From contig OX621174.1 of NCBI GenBank assembly GCA_951640195.1, forward strand, positions 992,001-1,056,000: DNA of 64,000 nucleotides, in the 5' to 3' direction. The position numbers and the translations under genes were made by a program. This document shows, one piece after another, positions 48,523 through 60,109 of this stretch. The notes under the pieces are model-generated. The model was given only the letters and a program-made list of their open reading frames with translations, was not told the origin of the DNA and ran no database searches. Numbering within the stretch: the stretch's first letter is position 1; the number at the start of each line of letters is the position of its first letter. This DNA comes from Porpolomopsis calyptriformis. Taxonomy: Eukaryota; Basidiomycota; Agaricomycetes; Agaricales; Hygrophoraceae.

Positions 48523-50587
48523 ATGTCTTCAACGACCATCAGCCCTTACTCTTTCAACGAATATTATGAAGTAGAGCGGACAACGCAAGAGATTCTTGCC
48601 GGGGGTTACAAACGCGTCCGTTTCATATTCCTCATCGTTCATCCCGAATCACGTATGTATTTGTGTGAAGGTAGCGTTGCAGTTCCCAGACGAACTCTTG
48701 CACGATTCTGTCCCGGTCTATCGTGCGCTGAAGAACGCTATTGAGAACGGAAAGCATTCGGAAAACGTGAAACTCTCCGAGGAAGCGGGGGGAGAAGGTA
48801 TCGGCCTGTACGTTTTAGCAGATACGTCTTACGGAAGGCAAGCAGATCGCGGTCTTGCTCCATTTTTTCTTTTTTGGCTTACGACCTCCCTCTGATCGTT
48901 TGTGTTCGTTGCGTGTAAAGTTGCTGTGTGGATGAGATTGCAGCGCAGCATGTTGACGCGGACGTAATGGTGCATTATGGCCACGCTTGTATGAGCCGGT
49001 CAGTCTCTCTCTTTTTTGTTTCTACGCCTTCATTTTTCGGTTGAAGCTTGACATAGGACATGTCGTCTGCCGGTGATCTATGTCTTCGGTAGGAAGCCAG
49101 TGGATACGGACGATTGTGTCACTCGTCTAACCGAGGTACTCGATCTGCCGGCGGCAAGTCGTAGCAGCAGTAATGCTGGTGCCGACGTTATCCCAACCTT
49201 ACCGCCGCTGGTACTGCGGTGTGATGTTGCTTATGCACACCAGGCCGGTCAGATTGGTCATCTTCATCATGTTCCGGCATTTCTATATTCATATTGCTTT
49301 TCTCTTTCTGATAGATATCATCGTCCATAAGCTCGAAGAGAAACTTGAACCGTTTGCGATTAGGGTGTTGCATTCCAAAGTGCCCACGAGATTAGATCCG
49401 CCTTTATCGCCATTGAAACCTAATCTAGCGAACCCTGAGATCGGGGACAGAACGTATCTAGGCGGGGAAGTAGAGGGAGAAGGTCGCACAATCGTTTATG
49501 TAGGGGAGGAAAGTTTGGGGCTGACCAACCTTCTGATGACGCATGCATCGAGCAAGGTCAGCCTTTATCCGTAAAATTTGCCTCGATCCCCTGACAAATC
49601 ACGCGTTGCAGGTGTACTCGTACAATCCGGCAACGAGGGCCACCCAAGTGGAATCGGCCCGGACTAATAAACTATTGATGCGTCGGTACGTTGCGGTACA
49701 GAAGGCGCGCGATGCAGATGTGTTTGGCATCTTGGTTGGCACGTTGGGTGTCGGTATGTCGTATTACACATCTCCAAAAAAAAAATGAATGGCAGTAACT
49801 TGGATTAGGATCTTATTTACCCCTCATTGCTCATGTCCGCGGGATGCTCGTCCGGGCACACAAAAAGAGCTACACGATCAGTGTTGGAAAACTCAACCCT
49901 GCAAAGTTGGCAAATTTTATGGAGATTGAATGTTTTGTGCTCGTGGCCTGTCCCGAGAACAGTGTGATTGAGGCTAAGGTGAATGGGAAGTAAGTTCATC
50001 AACTTTTCTGTACTTATGGGCATCGTATAGGAGTTTCTGAGACCTATCGTTACGCCATACGAACTCGAGGTTGCTCTACGTGCTGAACAAAGTTGGACTG
50101 GCCGATATGTTTTGAACTTTGAGGAACTATTGGCAGGGCAAGAACAAGACGGTATGTGGTGGGTTTCATCCTTTTTCACCCCAAGTGCCAAGTATGCATT
50201 GCAGGGAAAGGTGAAGGTGAACAAGAGGACGATGCCGACCGCCCGGTGTTTTCTTTGACGACTGGGAAATATCGACATCCGAAGCAGTTTGGAGGTATTT
50301 ATTTTGGTTATTAAGAGCGTGAGATGAGAAGTGACACATCTGCAGATACGGTAACGGGGACTAGCGGTGACGCGAGAAAGGATACGAAGGATACTGGTTC
50401 GGCTGTCGTCTTGCGTAACCAGGACGGCACGCTGGCAATGCTATCGGAAAGCAGTGCCGCGGGTCAGTTTTTGCAGACACGCACGTACCGGGGGCTGGAC
50501 CCCAGCCTTGTAGTGCCTGGTCCGAGTGTGTTGGAGCAAGGGCGGAGCGGGATTGCGAGAGGTTATCAGGATGATCATGCTGAATGA
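48523..50587 (+). CDS. DPH2: Diphthamide biosynthesis protein 2
   Basis: Multi-exon gene. The N-terminus [20 protein letters not shown] leads into [14 protein letters not shown]. Next comes [10 protein letters not shown], split by a GC-AG intron, then [21 protein letters not shown] and [12 protein letters not shown]. The C-terminal part has [27 protein letters not shown] and [16 protein letters not shown]2 partners DPH1 in the first step of diphthamide synthesis on elongation factor 2, using an iron-sulfur cluster bound by Cys residues such as those seen here. The end [10 protein letters not shown] is open to 50587. It lies tightly behind CYS3, with TOM70 120 bp downstream, all on the plus strand. 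Confidence 0.88.
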
Positions 50588-50707
50588 AAAATATTCAAAA
50601 AAAGACGAATTACCTTATTTGGATTTGTCCGCTACACGCTACGATCCAGATTCCCACGGTCTGTGAAAATTTGTTTTTAGCCGAGCATTTGCTCTCCAAA
50701 ACGCTTC

Positions 50708-53201
50708 ATGCCACCACCACCAGAACCAGCAGCCCACACGTTCGCCGAACGCGTCCAGGGCTTCATTTCAGAAAACAAGCGCGTGATACTCGTATTCACC
50801 GCTCTTACCACCCTCGCAGCTGCCGGAGGTCTAGCCTACCTTCTCTCTACCTCCCGGACGAACGATGATGAAGGTGGCGGTGGGGATGTCACCAGCCGTG
50901 GAGAGCGTCGATCAAAGGACAGGAAGAAGGGAACAAAATATGGTAAGAAACGAAAATCGGCGAGAGAAAAGGATGGGCCTGTGTTGAGTGAACGGACGCC
51001 ACCTCTGGTAGTTGAGGACGTGCCCGGTAAGGGCTTCGTTTGAGTATCCGTATCGGGAGTACTCCCAGTTCACGCTTTGTTTTGTGTCAGAGGACGCCAA
51101 GCTGACCGCGGAAGAGCTCTCAACGATGTCCGAAGAGGTCCGAACCTATACATTTGACCGGTGACTTCACTGAAACTCGCCATCGCAGGACCGAAAGGAA
51201 CTGGCCGGTCGTCTTAAATCCAAAGGCAACATTGCATATCAGCAGCGAAAGTTTTCCGTCGCTGCTGACTTGTACACCCAAGCAATCGACGTGTCGCCAA
51301 AGGAGGAGGCTGTCTTCTACAGCAATCGTGCAGCATGTCCGTTCTTTCCTCCCTCCCCTCTTTTTTTGTGCTCCGAGAGAGTGTGCTGATCGAGAGTGGC
51401 AGGCTATGTGAACATGACCCCCCCAGAAAATGAACTTGTTGTTCAGGACTGCGACAAGGCGTTGGCCCTCGACAAAACATATATCAAGGCCTTGAATAGA
51501 CGAGCTACAGCTTTAGAAAAACTTGAGCGGTACGAGGAAGCATTACGCGGTAAACCTTTCTGTAGATTCCTGTCGAGATGTAGTAGTATGTTAAGCTCTT
51601 TTGTCCTTCAGATTTCACTGCCGCCACCATCTTGAATCACTTTCAGGATGAAACGGCATCTCAGTCGGTGGAACGTGTTCTCAGGAAGCTTTCCACGGAA
51701 AAGGGAACGGAAATTCTTGCCGTAGGTTCATTGGCGCCCTACCACCCGTCACTTCCTAACGTTCCCTATCACAGACTCGCGAAAAACGGTTACCCTCAGT
51801 GACCTTCATATCGTCCTACTTTAGTGCCTTCCGAGCACGTCAGTATGAATCATGATTGTATGAATGTCAACTCACGCCTTTTTGTCGCAGGACCACATCC
51901 TACCTTGCCAGAGTCACCGTCGGACGGAGATCGTACTCTTCTCCTCGCCTTTGAGGCACTTGACGCTGGCGACTATATCCATTCACTAAGTTTTGTGAAC
52001 GAATCTCTCAGCCAAGGTATCTCTTGGAACGTTGGTGAGGCCGAGGCGCTTAACCTGCGAGGAACTTTCAAGTACGCTTTCTTTTCCTTTTATATTAGTT
52101 ATGAGTGTATTGAGTGACACGTTAGGTTTTTAATGGGAGACGTGGAGGGATCGAAAACGGATTTGCTCGCGTCCATCAAACTTGTTCCATCCTTTACCCA
52201 GAGTTTGGTCAAAATAGCCAGCGTTTACATGGAGCAAAGCGAGCAGGACAAGACGTTCGAGTGCTTTGACGATGCTATCAAACAAAACCCTAAAGACCCA
52301 GATATTTATTACCACCGTGGCCAAGGTTTCTGCCGTTTCCCTTTCGCCTCTCGTCTCTGGCTCACTTTCATTCACCTGTAGTGTTGTTTATCATGAACGA
52401 ATTCACAAAGGCAGCGGAGAACTACACGACCTCGACTGAGCTGGATGATCAATTTGTATTTAGTCACATACAACTGGCAGTTGCACAATACAAGGCAGGG
52501 GAGGTGGCCAGCAGTATGGCAACGTTCCGGCGAACGCTGAGAGCGTTCCCTCAGAGAAGCGAACCTCAGAACTATTAGTCAGTGTCTTTTTTTTTTTTGT
52601 CATTCACCGTTGGGCTAAAGGGTTGGTTTCTCCTAGTGGCGAACTCCTACTAGATCTGCAACGCTACCAAGATGCCGTAGAGAGGTTTGATCGGGCGGTG
52701 GAATTGGAAAGATTAAAGTAAGTCCCGGTGGGGGATAACTGACTGACTGGCTGACGGAACTCGCCGCAGGCCACCACCGATGAACGTTCTCCCGCTGGTG
52801 AATAGGGGACTGGCACTCTACCAGATGAAGCTAGACTTCAGCGCGGCGGAGCGAAGCTGCCACGAAGCCCTGCGGATCGACCCGGAGTGCGACGCTGCGG
52901 TGGTCACGCTCGCGCAGCTCAGCCTGCAGCAGGGAAAGATCGAGCAAGCAGTTGAGCTGTTTGGGCGACAGGCAGAGTTGGCACGGACTCAGGCAGAGTT
53001 GGTGAACGCTTTGACTTATAAATATGTAAGTAAATTTTTTCTTTTTGGTTTTATTTAATTTTTCTTTGAGTGGTTCGGTGATGCGTGGATGACGTGAGCT
53101 AATGTTTATTTTCATAGGCATCTGCGGCACAGCTGGAATTCCTGAAGAGATATCCGGACATGGCAGCACAGTTAAACCAGATTGCGAGACATATGGTGTG
53201 A
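50708..53201 (+). CDS. TOM70: Mitochondrial import receptor TOM70
   Basis: Exon 1 (50708-51026) encodes the N-terminal anchor [20 protein letters not shown] followed by a basic, charged linker. Later exons (51091-51137, 51189 onward and others) give the Hsp70/Hsp90-clamp TPRs ([34 protein letters not shown]). They are followed by the C-terminal TPRs (FYYHRGQ-like [48 protein letters not shown]) and the end [23 protein letters not shown]70 receives chaperone-bound carrier precursors at the outer membrane. The last exon has been copied behind NLR6 and NLR7. The gene is convergent with NLR8. Confidence 0.88.
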
Positions 53202-53466
53202 TGCGTCCTTGTTTATGTCCTTGAGAAGTGGTGATGGACTTTCCGAGGGTCAAAAAATCAAAAGTTAGATATCTTTTTACATCTTTATCATTAACAACCG
53301 CTCTTCACAATTTCTATCACGATTCCACAACCATACGATGGTAGGAGACGGTGATGAACAACTGAATGTAATGCCAACAAAAAAAGATGTCTCCCAAAAC
53401 TGTCTATCAAGTCACTTCCCCGACAAGACAGAAGAAACCTCGACGCTGGCTGACCGTCCTAGAGGG

Positions 53467-53790
53467 GCTACGAGGAAAATCCTATGTTAAGCGTCATGTT
53501 TTGTAGGTGAAATCTGAACATCGGATAGTAGTTTGAGAAGGAAAGAAAAATAGTAAAATTCAATGAGTGAATATGTTAAGAATGAGGGACGACAAACTTG
53601 TATAGCCATCCCACTTATCCGGTTGACATCTAGACAAACCCAAGGCTTTCGGTCGTTTGCGTCACAAGAAGTACAATCGTTAGTGAAGTGGGGTATAGCC
53701 GAGTGACAGAAATGCGGAGAGTAGAACCAATGTGGGGTGATCAGACCAAATAGGTACCGGAGGAAATTGTTCGAGGCAGAGACGCTTGTA
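53467..53790. repeat. 3' flank shared with NLR3
   Basis: Counterpart of 12107-12440, beginning with the same CTACGAGGAAAATCCTATG block and running toward the NLR8 3' end. Several short deletions separate the copies. Confidence 0.75.
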
Positions 53791-53902
53791 AGAATAATAA
53801 GTAACATACATTCAGAAATGGACATTCGGCTTGCTGCCGCCGACTTCTACGTATCGCGGATAGCTTTGTAGAAAATATCACCATAAGACGGCACTCTTTT
53901 CG

Positions 53903-56707
53903 TCACAGTTGCCCTTGTGATCGATAGAGATTAGCAAGGTTCTCCATAACGATCTGGGTATTTGGATGGTGGGTTCCGACAGACTTCTCGAGGCCTGCTA
54001 AGGCTCGCTTGTAGAGTATTTCAGCCTCATCGTATCGTCCTTGTGAAAAGTAAACTCTTGCGAGGTTGTTTACCGACGAAAGCGTGGATTGGTGATCAGA
54101 ACCCAGATGGGTCTCCCGGCTAGCTAAAGCCCGCTTGTAGAGTGTTTCAGCCGCGTCGTATCGTCCTTGTAAATCGTAAACGGCTGCGAGGTTGATTACC
54201 GACCGAATCGTGTCTGGGTGATCCGAACCCAGATGCCTCTCGCGGCTAGTTAATGCCTGCTGGTAGAGGGTCTCAGCTTCATTGTATCGTCCTTGTGACA
54301 CATAAACGTTTGCGAGGTTGGTTACCGTCGTAAGCGTGTGTGGGTGATCAGAACCCAGATAGGTCTCGCAGCCAGCTAATGCCCGCTTATTGAGTGTTTC
54401 AGCCTCATCGTGGCGTCTTTGTAAGTAGTAAAGGGCTGCGAGGTTGCTTACAAACCCATGCGTGTGTGGGTGATCGGAACCCAGATGCGTCTCATAGCCA
54501 ACTAATGCCCGCTGGTAGAGGGTCTCAGCTTCATCATATTGTCCCTGTGACCCATAAACTCCTGCGAGGTTGTTTACTGACATAAGGGTGTGTGGGTGAT
54601 CGGAACCCAGATGCGTCTCGCGATAAGCTAATGCCTGCTTGAAGAGTGTTTCAGCCTCGCCGTATCGTCTTTGTAATGAGTAAACGCCTGCAATGTCGTT
54701 TATCGAAGACAGGGTGTCTGGGTGATCGGAACCCAGATGGGTCTCGCGATAAGCCAATGCCTGCTTGAAGAGTGTTTCAGCCTCGTCGTATCGTCCTTGT
54801 AAGAAGTAAACGCCTGCAATGCCGTTTATCGACGACAGGGTGTCTGGGTGATCGGAACCCAGATGTGACTCGCAGCCAACTAATGCCCGCTTGTAGAGAG
54901 CCTCAGCCTCATCGTATCGGCCTTGAGACTGGTAAACGTCAGCAAGGTTGTTCATCGGCGCAAGCGTGAACAGATGTTCGCATCCGAACTTGGTTTCATA
55001 GGCCTCAAGGACTTGCTTCCACAAAATTTCAGCATCACCGTATCTTCCCCGACTCTTCAAATACCGCCCCATCCCCGCGCTTGACTCAATCAGTTCCAAG
55101 TTGGTACCATACTCGTTATTCCACCACCGATTCAGCGATTGTAAATGTGGCAAGAACTCTTCGCATTCAGCCCAATGCTGGGGTGATTCGGGGTCTTGTA
55201 AGTGTCGGAACGCGCCACAAATAAGTGAGACTGATGACCGAAGCCATTCTGGATACGTGTCTTCTCTCTTCGCATTCTCGTGCTTTATAAGTCGGATTAG
55301 ATCGTGTATCCACAGCGAAGAGTTGTGCTCGGTAGATCGATATTGGACGAGAGAGAGTGCTTGTAGTTTCTGTACAGCCGTCCGGAATTTCGCTGTTGAA
55401 CAAATCAGGGCAATCATTGAACGAAACTCGAGGAATATATGCGAATCAGGATCGGGTTGAGATGGGATATCGCGTGGTGGGTACTGTGGGTGCGACCACT
55501 CTTTGGCCCCTTGAATGATCATCGCAACCGGGATGTTCTCTGGGTCAAGGAAAGAAAGGATTTTAAACAGATTGCTGATATCGGTAGATTCTTCTTGCAA
55601 TCTTTTGAATTGTTTGGTGAATGTAGTCGCTACTGATCGCTCCTGGTACGGAGTCAGGTCATTCTCCCATTCAACAACCTGTGATTACCAGTGAATCACA
55701 AATAAATATTTTAGTGCGTATGAACCTACATCTATCTTTTCATTGCCCATGTACATTTCATACATTTCATCCAGAGTGGCGTGAGTCTGCCTCATAAAAG
55801 ACGCCGCTTGGGCAACCGCAAGAGGAAGCCGACCAACACATTCGACCAATTCTTGGGCACGGTTCAATAGGGAAGGTGTTGCAGTCTCCATATTCACGCC
55901 AGAGTCTCGGAGAAGAAGCTTTGCAGAATCGTGTGGTGTAAGAGGGTGACTTTCGAGTGTGGAATGCTGATTTCCGGCGATAGTCACCAGGGCCTTGGCG
56001 ACATCAGCCGTCCGAGTCGTGAACAGAATGTGACCTCGAACATTTCTGCGAGGAAGATGTGTGTGAAAAAAATCAATCGAACTCCTTTCGACGTTATCGA
56101 AAATGAGAAGCCAATTATCGGGAGCGCCTTCTAACCACAGTCGAGCTGCAGTCAGTTTCGCATCTTGTTCTTGCAGGTGGCGATCGGGGTGACAGACGAG
56201 ATCCAAAACTTTCGCAAGTCCATCGTTTAGTTTGTCGACACTCGTAGCCGATATCCAGAAGACGTAAAAGTACCGGCCCTGATCAAAAGATATTTTGGCG
56301 TAGTGTAACACTAGCTGCGATTTGCCGACACCGGGCATCCCATATACAGCACAACAGCTTGGTGTATCGTTTTGCGGGTTAGCCAGAGCATTCCGTAAGA
56401 ACTCCACTTGTTCGTCTCTTCCTGTAAAATGGACGGAGAGACGACCAGTAGGCGAATCGTTGATAGATTGTCGTGATACTTCGCGATCTAGTTGATAATG
56501 GAAGTTAGAGATATCGAAGGGGCAGGATCAGAAATCGCAGTGGCAGACGAAACGACCATCCGGGCCATCGTTCCAGAGAAGTCACCACGGCGCTAACTCA
56601 CCTTGCGGATGGATATGGATATGTTGGGTCGAGTTGAACTGATCATGGCCGACAAAGTTGACTGTGCTGTCCTGGATGTGAGTCGTAGGTAAAGAGGTGG
56701 TGGTCAT
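53903..56707 (-). CDS. NLR8: NB-ARC-TPR STAND receptor (clade B)
   Basis: Model: 56707-56602, 56487-55730, 55678-53903; 879 aa with the same exon sizes as NLR6 and NLR7. The motif exon has STVNFVGHDQFN. NB-ARC has GMPGVGKS about 85-92, LLIFDN, FTTRTA and GRLPLAV. There are nine TPR units of 42 residues, more diverged among themselves than in NLR6 and NLR7 (units with RRYGEAE, GQYDEAE, RRHDEAE). Its neighbours, TOM70 on one side and the hypothetical gene on the other, are intact. Only fragments of both surround NLR6 and NLR7, so this is probably the ancestral locus of the clade B copies at 32-41 kb. Confidence 0.9.
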
Positions 56708-56881
56708 GATGATGGTGGTGTGAGGATGAGCAATACTCGGCACAGCATTGGCACAGAGCACTTTACCCACTTCGCTCGCGGGGGTCATATTATGATACGT
56801 AGGTTTATGTACAACCATTAAATACAGGATATCAATGCGAGGGAATTATAATAAACCAATCGAAAACCGAATGTTGACGGG

Positions 56882-59125
56882 CTACCGTTCACCTCTGCGT
56901 TCCTCAACAACGGCCTTGATCCATTGGAGTAAGACAGCTTGCAGCATCTCCTCCCACCTGTCGTCTCTGTGCGCTACAATCGCCGCGTCAAACATAATCG
57001 GAGTCTCTGAGGAAGAAGAGCCGATCGATGGAAAGCGGACAGTGGACGTCGGGGAAGGCGCCGGGGTTGGAAGCGGCGATATCGATGTTCCAGCTGCGGT
57101 AGCACTGACGAGATGGAGAGCATTGGGCTGCTTTGGAGGTGGAGGGGTGGATATAGGGAGGAGGTACCGTAGCTTGAGAGCTCTGTTCGCAGTGTTAGAT
57201 TCCTTCTGGAATTAAAAAAAGGGAGACGTACGCTGCCCATAATCGAAGATTATCCGTTCGACGGAATGTCCAACCACATTTCGCCTTGTCCTTGTCCTTG
57301 CTTTCCTTGCTACCATCCGTGTCTTTAAGGTCAGCGACATCCGGGTATTCAGCGGCATGCTGCAGTGCGACGATGTCGTGTATTGCATCCTTACTTATGT
57401 ACCCCCATGGTCTGCGAGAGCGGCGCACGCATGTGTTGTACGCAACGCAAAGGAGTTGGCCTGAGGAAAGGCTCTGCAGGAAAGCGGTTGGGGATGAGGA
57501 TGGTCCGAGGAGGGAGGGAAGGAGGTGGGGCGGAAGGAAGGCCGTCAGTACGGCATGGGCACGGCCTGGAAGATTCCCGTGAGTTTAAAAATGGGCTTGG
57601 GAATAAATAAAAGCTCACCAAGATCATCGTTCACAAAAGCGCTACGTTTAGCCCAGGTGGGCAGCTCTTCATCGTCAATACTCCCCTCAGCCTCCTCTTC
57701 CTCTTCTTCCCCAAGAAGGGTTTCAGGCTCCTCGGAAACAGTCATATCCTTCATCAAATCCAAGATCCCAGTTGATGCATTCCTGTTCATGCCAATGTCA
57801 ACGGGCTCACCCATGCTCTTCCTTCCCTTCCCTCCCGCTCTCGCTCTATCACCCTTAATGGCGCGCGTCCACCCCCTTTTCCCATCTCGTGTGCCACCAA
57901 ACAGGACAGTATCCACCACATCCAAATACCTTGCGACAGCGGCCGGTTCTTCCACCAGCGACTCGATTCGTATATCAGGGCGGTAAAGCCAGCCGCTGCC
58001 AAGAACAAGGCGCGTATCCCAATGCTCACGTTTTTTCGCCTGCTCGCCATCCTCATCATCAAATGTAAACGTGGACACAGAGGGGTCGTCTTCCCATACA
58101 GGCACAGACTCATCCCTGCCCTGGACTTGCATAAGGGTAAAGCCGTCGAACTCGGTGGTGTCATGTTCTTGTTCTGGAGAAGCAACGCGTGAGGACACTT
58201 GGCCTGGGATACCACCGCCGAGAGAAGAACCGCCTGAGCCATGTTCGCTCTGGGCGTCGTAGGCATCATCTGAGAGAGGAAGACGGGAGGACTCTTCGAG
58301 TTGGCGGAGGACGGTGAGGACGTCGAGTGCTGAGCGGCGGATGAGAGTGAGCGGATCTGATTCTGGGGAAGACGAAGAGGGTGTTCGGCTTTTTTGGAGA
58401 GTCTGGATGGGTTGGAGAGAGCTTGGACGAAATTTGGCTCGGATGGAGCCGGCGGAGTCGTCCGGGAGGGAGACGACGTAGTTACGGACGGAGCGGATTG
58501 CGCGGGTGGTTGTTTTGAGGACTGTGAGGACGTCGAAGGAAGGAGGAGGGGATTTTGCGGATAGGAGGGATGGGTCGTGTGGATGATCGTCGTCGTAGTT
58601 GGGTATGTTCTGGTTGATGTGCCAGATATGGGCGACGGCGGTAAGGTCGTCGACTACACCTGGGAGGAGAGTGTCTGGATTTGTTTCGTACGTCTTGAGA
58701 AAGGGAGTGAAGGAAGGTCGTGGGGGAGGGGGAGGAATGCCTGGAGACGGTGGTAGTTCTATTTGAGGGAGAGGAGAAAGAGATGGATTATGTATGGATA
58801 GAAGAGGAGCACCGATTGCAGGAACAAGACCGTTATTGAGTTTATTAAGGGGACTGAGGACGAGGGGGGTGAATGAAAGAGTGAAAAAGGGAGATAAAAC
58901 ACACTTTGTCTTTGCAGCGATCCCGGTCTTGGTGAAATAATGCTGGAGGTGCTCGATACTTCCCAAAGCCATGACACTCTCGCGTTTGGCAGCGCTGCGA
59001 CTAAACGGTTTGTGCGGTTTATTAGATGAATTAACGTTGGGATAAATTGCGGTCTGACGACGCGCTTTTTTTGAAGAACCTGTGGAATCTGGAGTCAGCA
59101 GCATTTCTGGTGGTGATGAGGACAT
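56882..59125 (-). CDS. Conserved hypothetical protein, source of fragments at 35-41 kb
   Basis: The start is MSSSPPEMLL at 59125 and the end VVEERRGER at 56882, with at least four exons. The N-terminal half is Ser/Pro-rich and probably disordered, with conserved stretches (MALGSIEHLQHYFTKTGI, LPGVVDDLTAVAHIWHINQN). An acidic run and DDEELPTWAKRSAFVNDDLG follow. An intron (donor GTGAGC, about 57618) leads to a C-terminal domain: FLQSLSSGQLLCVAYNTCVR, WGYISKDAIHDI, GWTFRRTDNLRLWAA. The last part is faintly like a calponin-homology fold, but this is only an impression. I do not recognise the family. It reads toward NLR8, and parts are duplicated with NLR copies. Confidence 0.7.
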
Positions 59126-59320
59126 GATCAAGCCGTGAGAATATTTCGTCAAGCCAACAAGCAGAGATGTGAGAAATTAGAATTATCAGTAGTATACGAT
59201 ACATCAATGCAAAAAATGAATAAAAAATGTGGACATGAGAGCTAGGATAACGACAGATTGGTATAAGACAGGAAAGATGGAGATGTTGGCAGAGTAGAAC
59301 GGTGCGAGATCAGGTCGCGA

Positions 59321-60109
59321 CTAAGGAGATGAGCAAGCCCGTGTGGATCCCCTGCCAAAGGATTTCGCCTTCTTGAACTTTTCTGCAGAAGGCGAGGGAG
59401 ATGCAAATGTGAATGCTGGGAAAACTAGCTTCCGTTCTGGCGTCGAGAACGGTGTTGTGTGTCGAAGAGATGACTTAATGGGTGTCGGTGGAGGTGTAGG
59501 AGGCGGATCAAAATCGAAATCATGGTCCTATCAAGAATGAGAACAAACGTCAAACAAAGATTTTGAAAGACAAACCTTGTCCATCGACATTTCATCATCC
59601 TTGCAAGTGGCTTGGCCCTCTGGAATAAAGGCTTGCGGGCAGCCAAAAGCTTCGCTCAGATCCGCCAACGGTTTTACCGTCAGCTCGTAGCACCTTGCCT
59701 CTATATCATTGAGTAGAATCCGTTCTATCTCCTTCTCCGACTCTCGCTCCTTGTCGATCAAGGAAAAGGAAGGGGAATGCCTTTTGGACGTCTTTCGAAC
59801 CTTCCTTGATCCATCCTTTCTTGCAGTGGGCTTTCCTTCCCCAATGGATTTTCGTTTCTGGGACTGTGGTTTAGTCCCTGAAGAATCCACTTGGGCCTTT
59901 GTCGAGCACATCTTTGACAGCTTCTTGTTGGGTCCTGGTCTCGTACGTTTACCAGTGACAGGACTGATATTTTCCTTGTCGCCGTCATCGATGTGAGCAT
60001 TTGGTGGTGGGGCCGTCCGGGTCAGCCCTCTCTCCCGCAGGATTTCAGCAGCTTCCTCGGGCGATCGGAGTGACCTGTCTTGAAAAACAATAAAAGTGGG
60101 GGAAGCCAT
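59321..60109 (-). CDS. Small basic protein with a KEN box
   Basis: Model: 60109-59576 and 59527-59321 with a 48-nt intron; 246 aa. The N-terminus is TFIVFQDRSLRSPEEAAEIL. About residue 45 it has DGDKENISPVTGKRTRPG, a KEN degron followed by Pro and basic residues. The middle is Lys/Arg/Ser-rich (KVRKTSKRHSPSF). Next comes a charged helix (ERESEKEIERILLNDIEA) and YELTVKPLADLSEAFG. The tail is rich in Pro-directed phosphosites (PPPTPPPTPIKSS, TTPFSTPERK). I cannot name the family. The layout suggests a cell-cycle-regulated nuclear protein destroyed by APC/C; securin-like proteins have a comparable composition. Confidence 0.65.
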
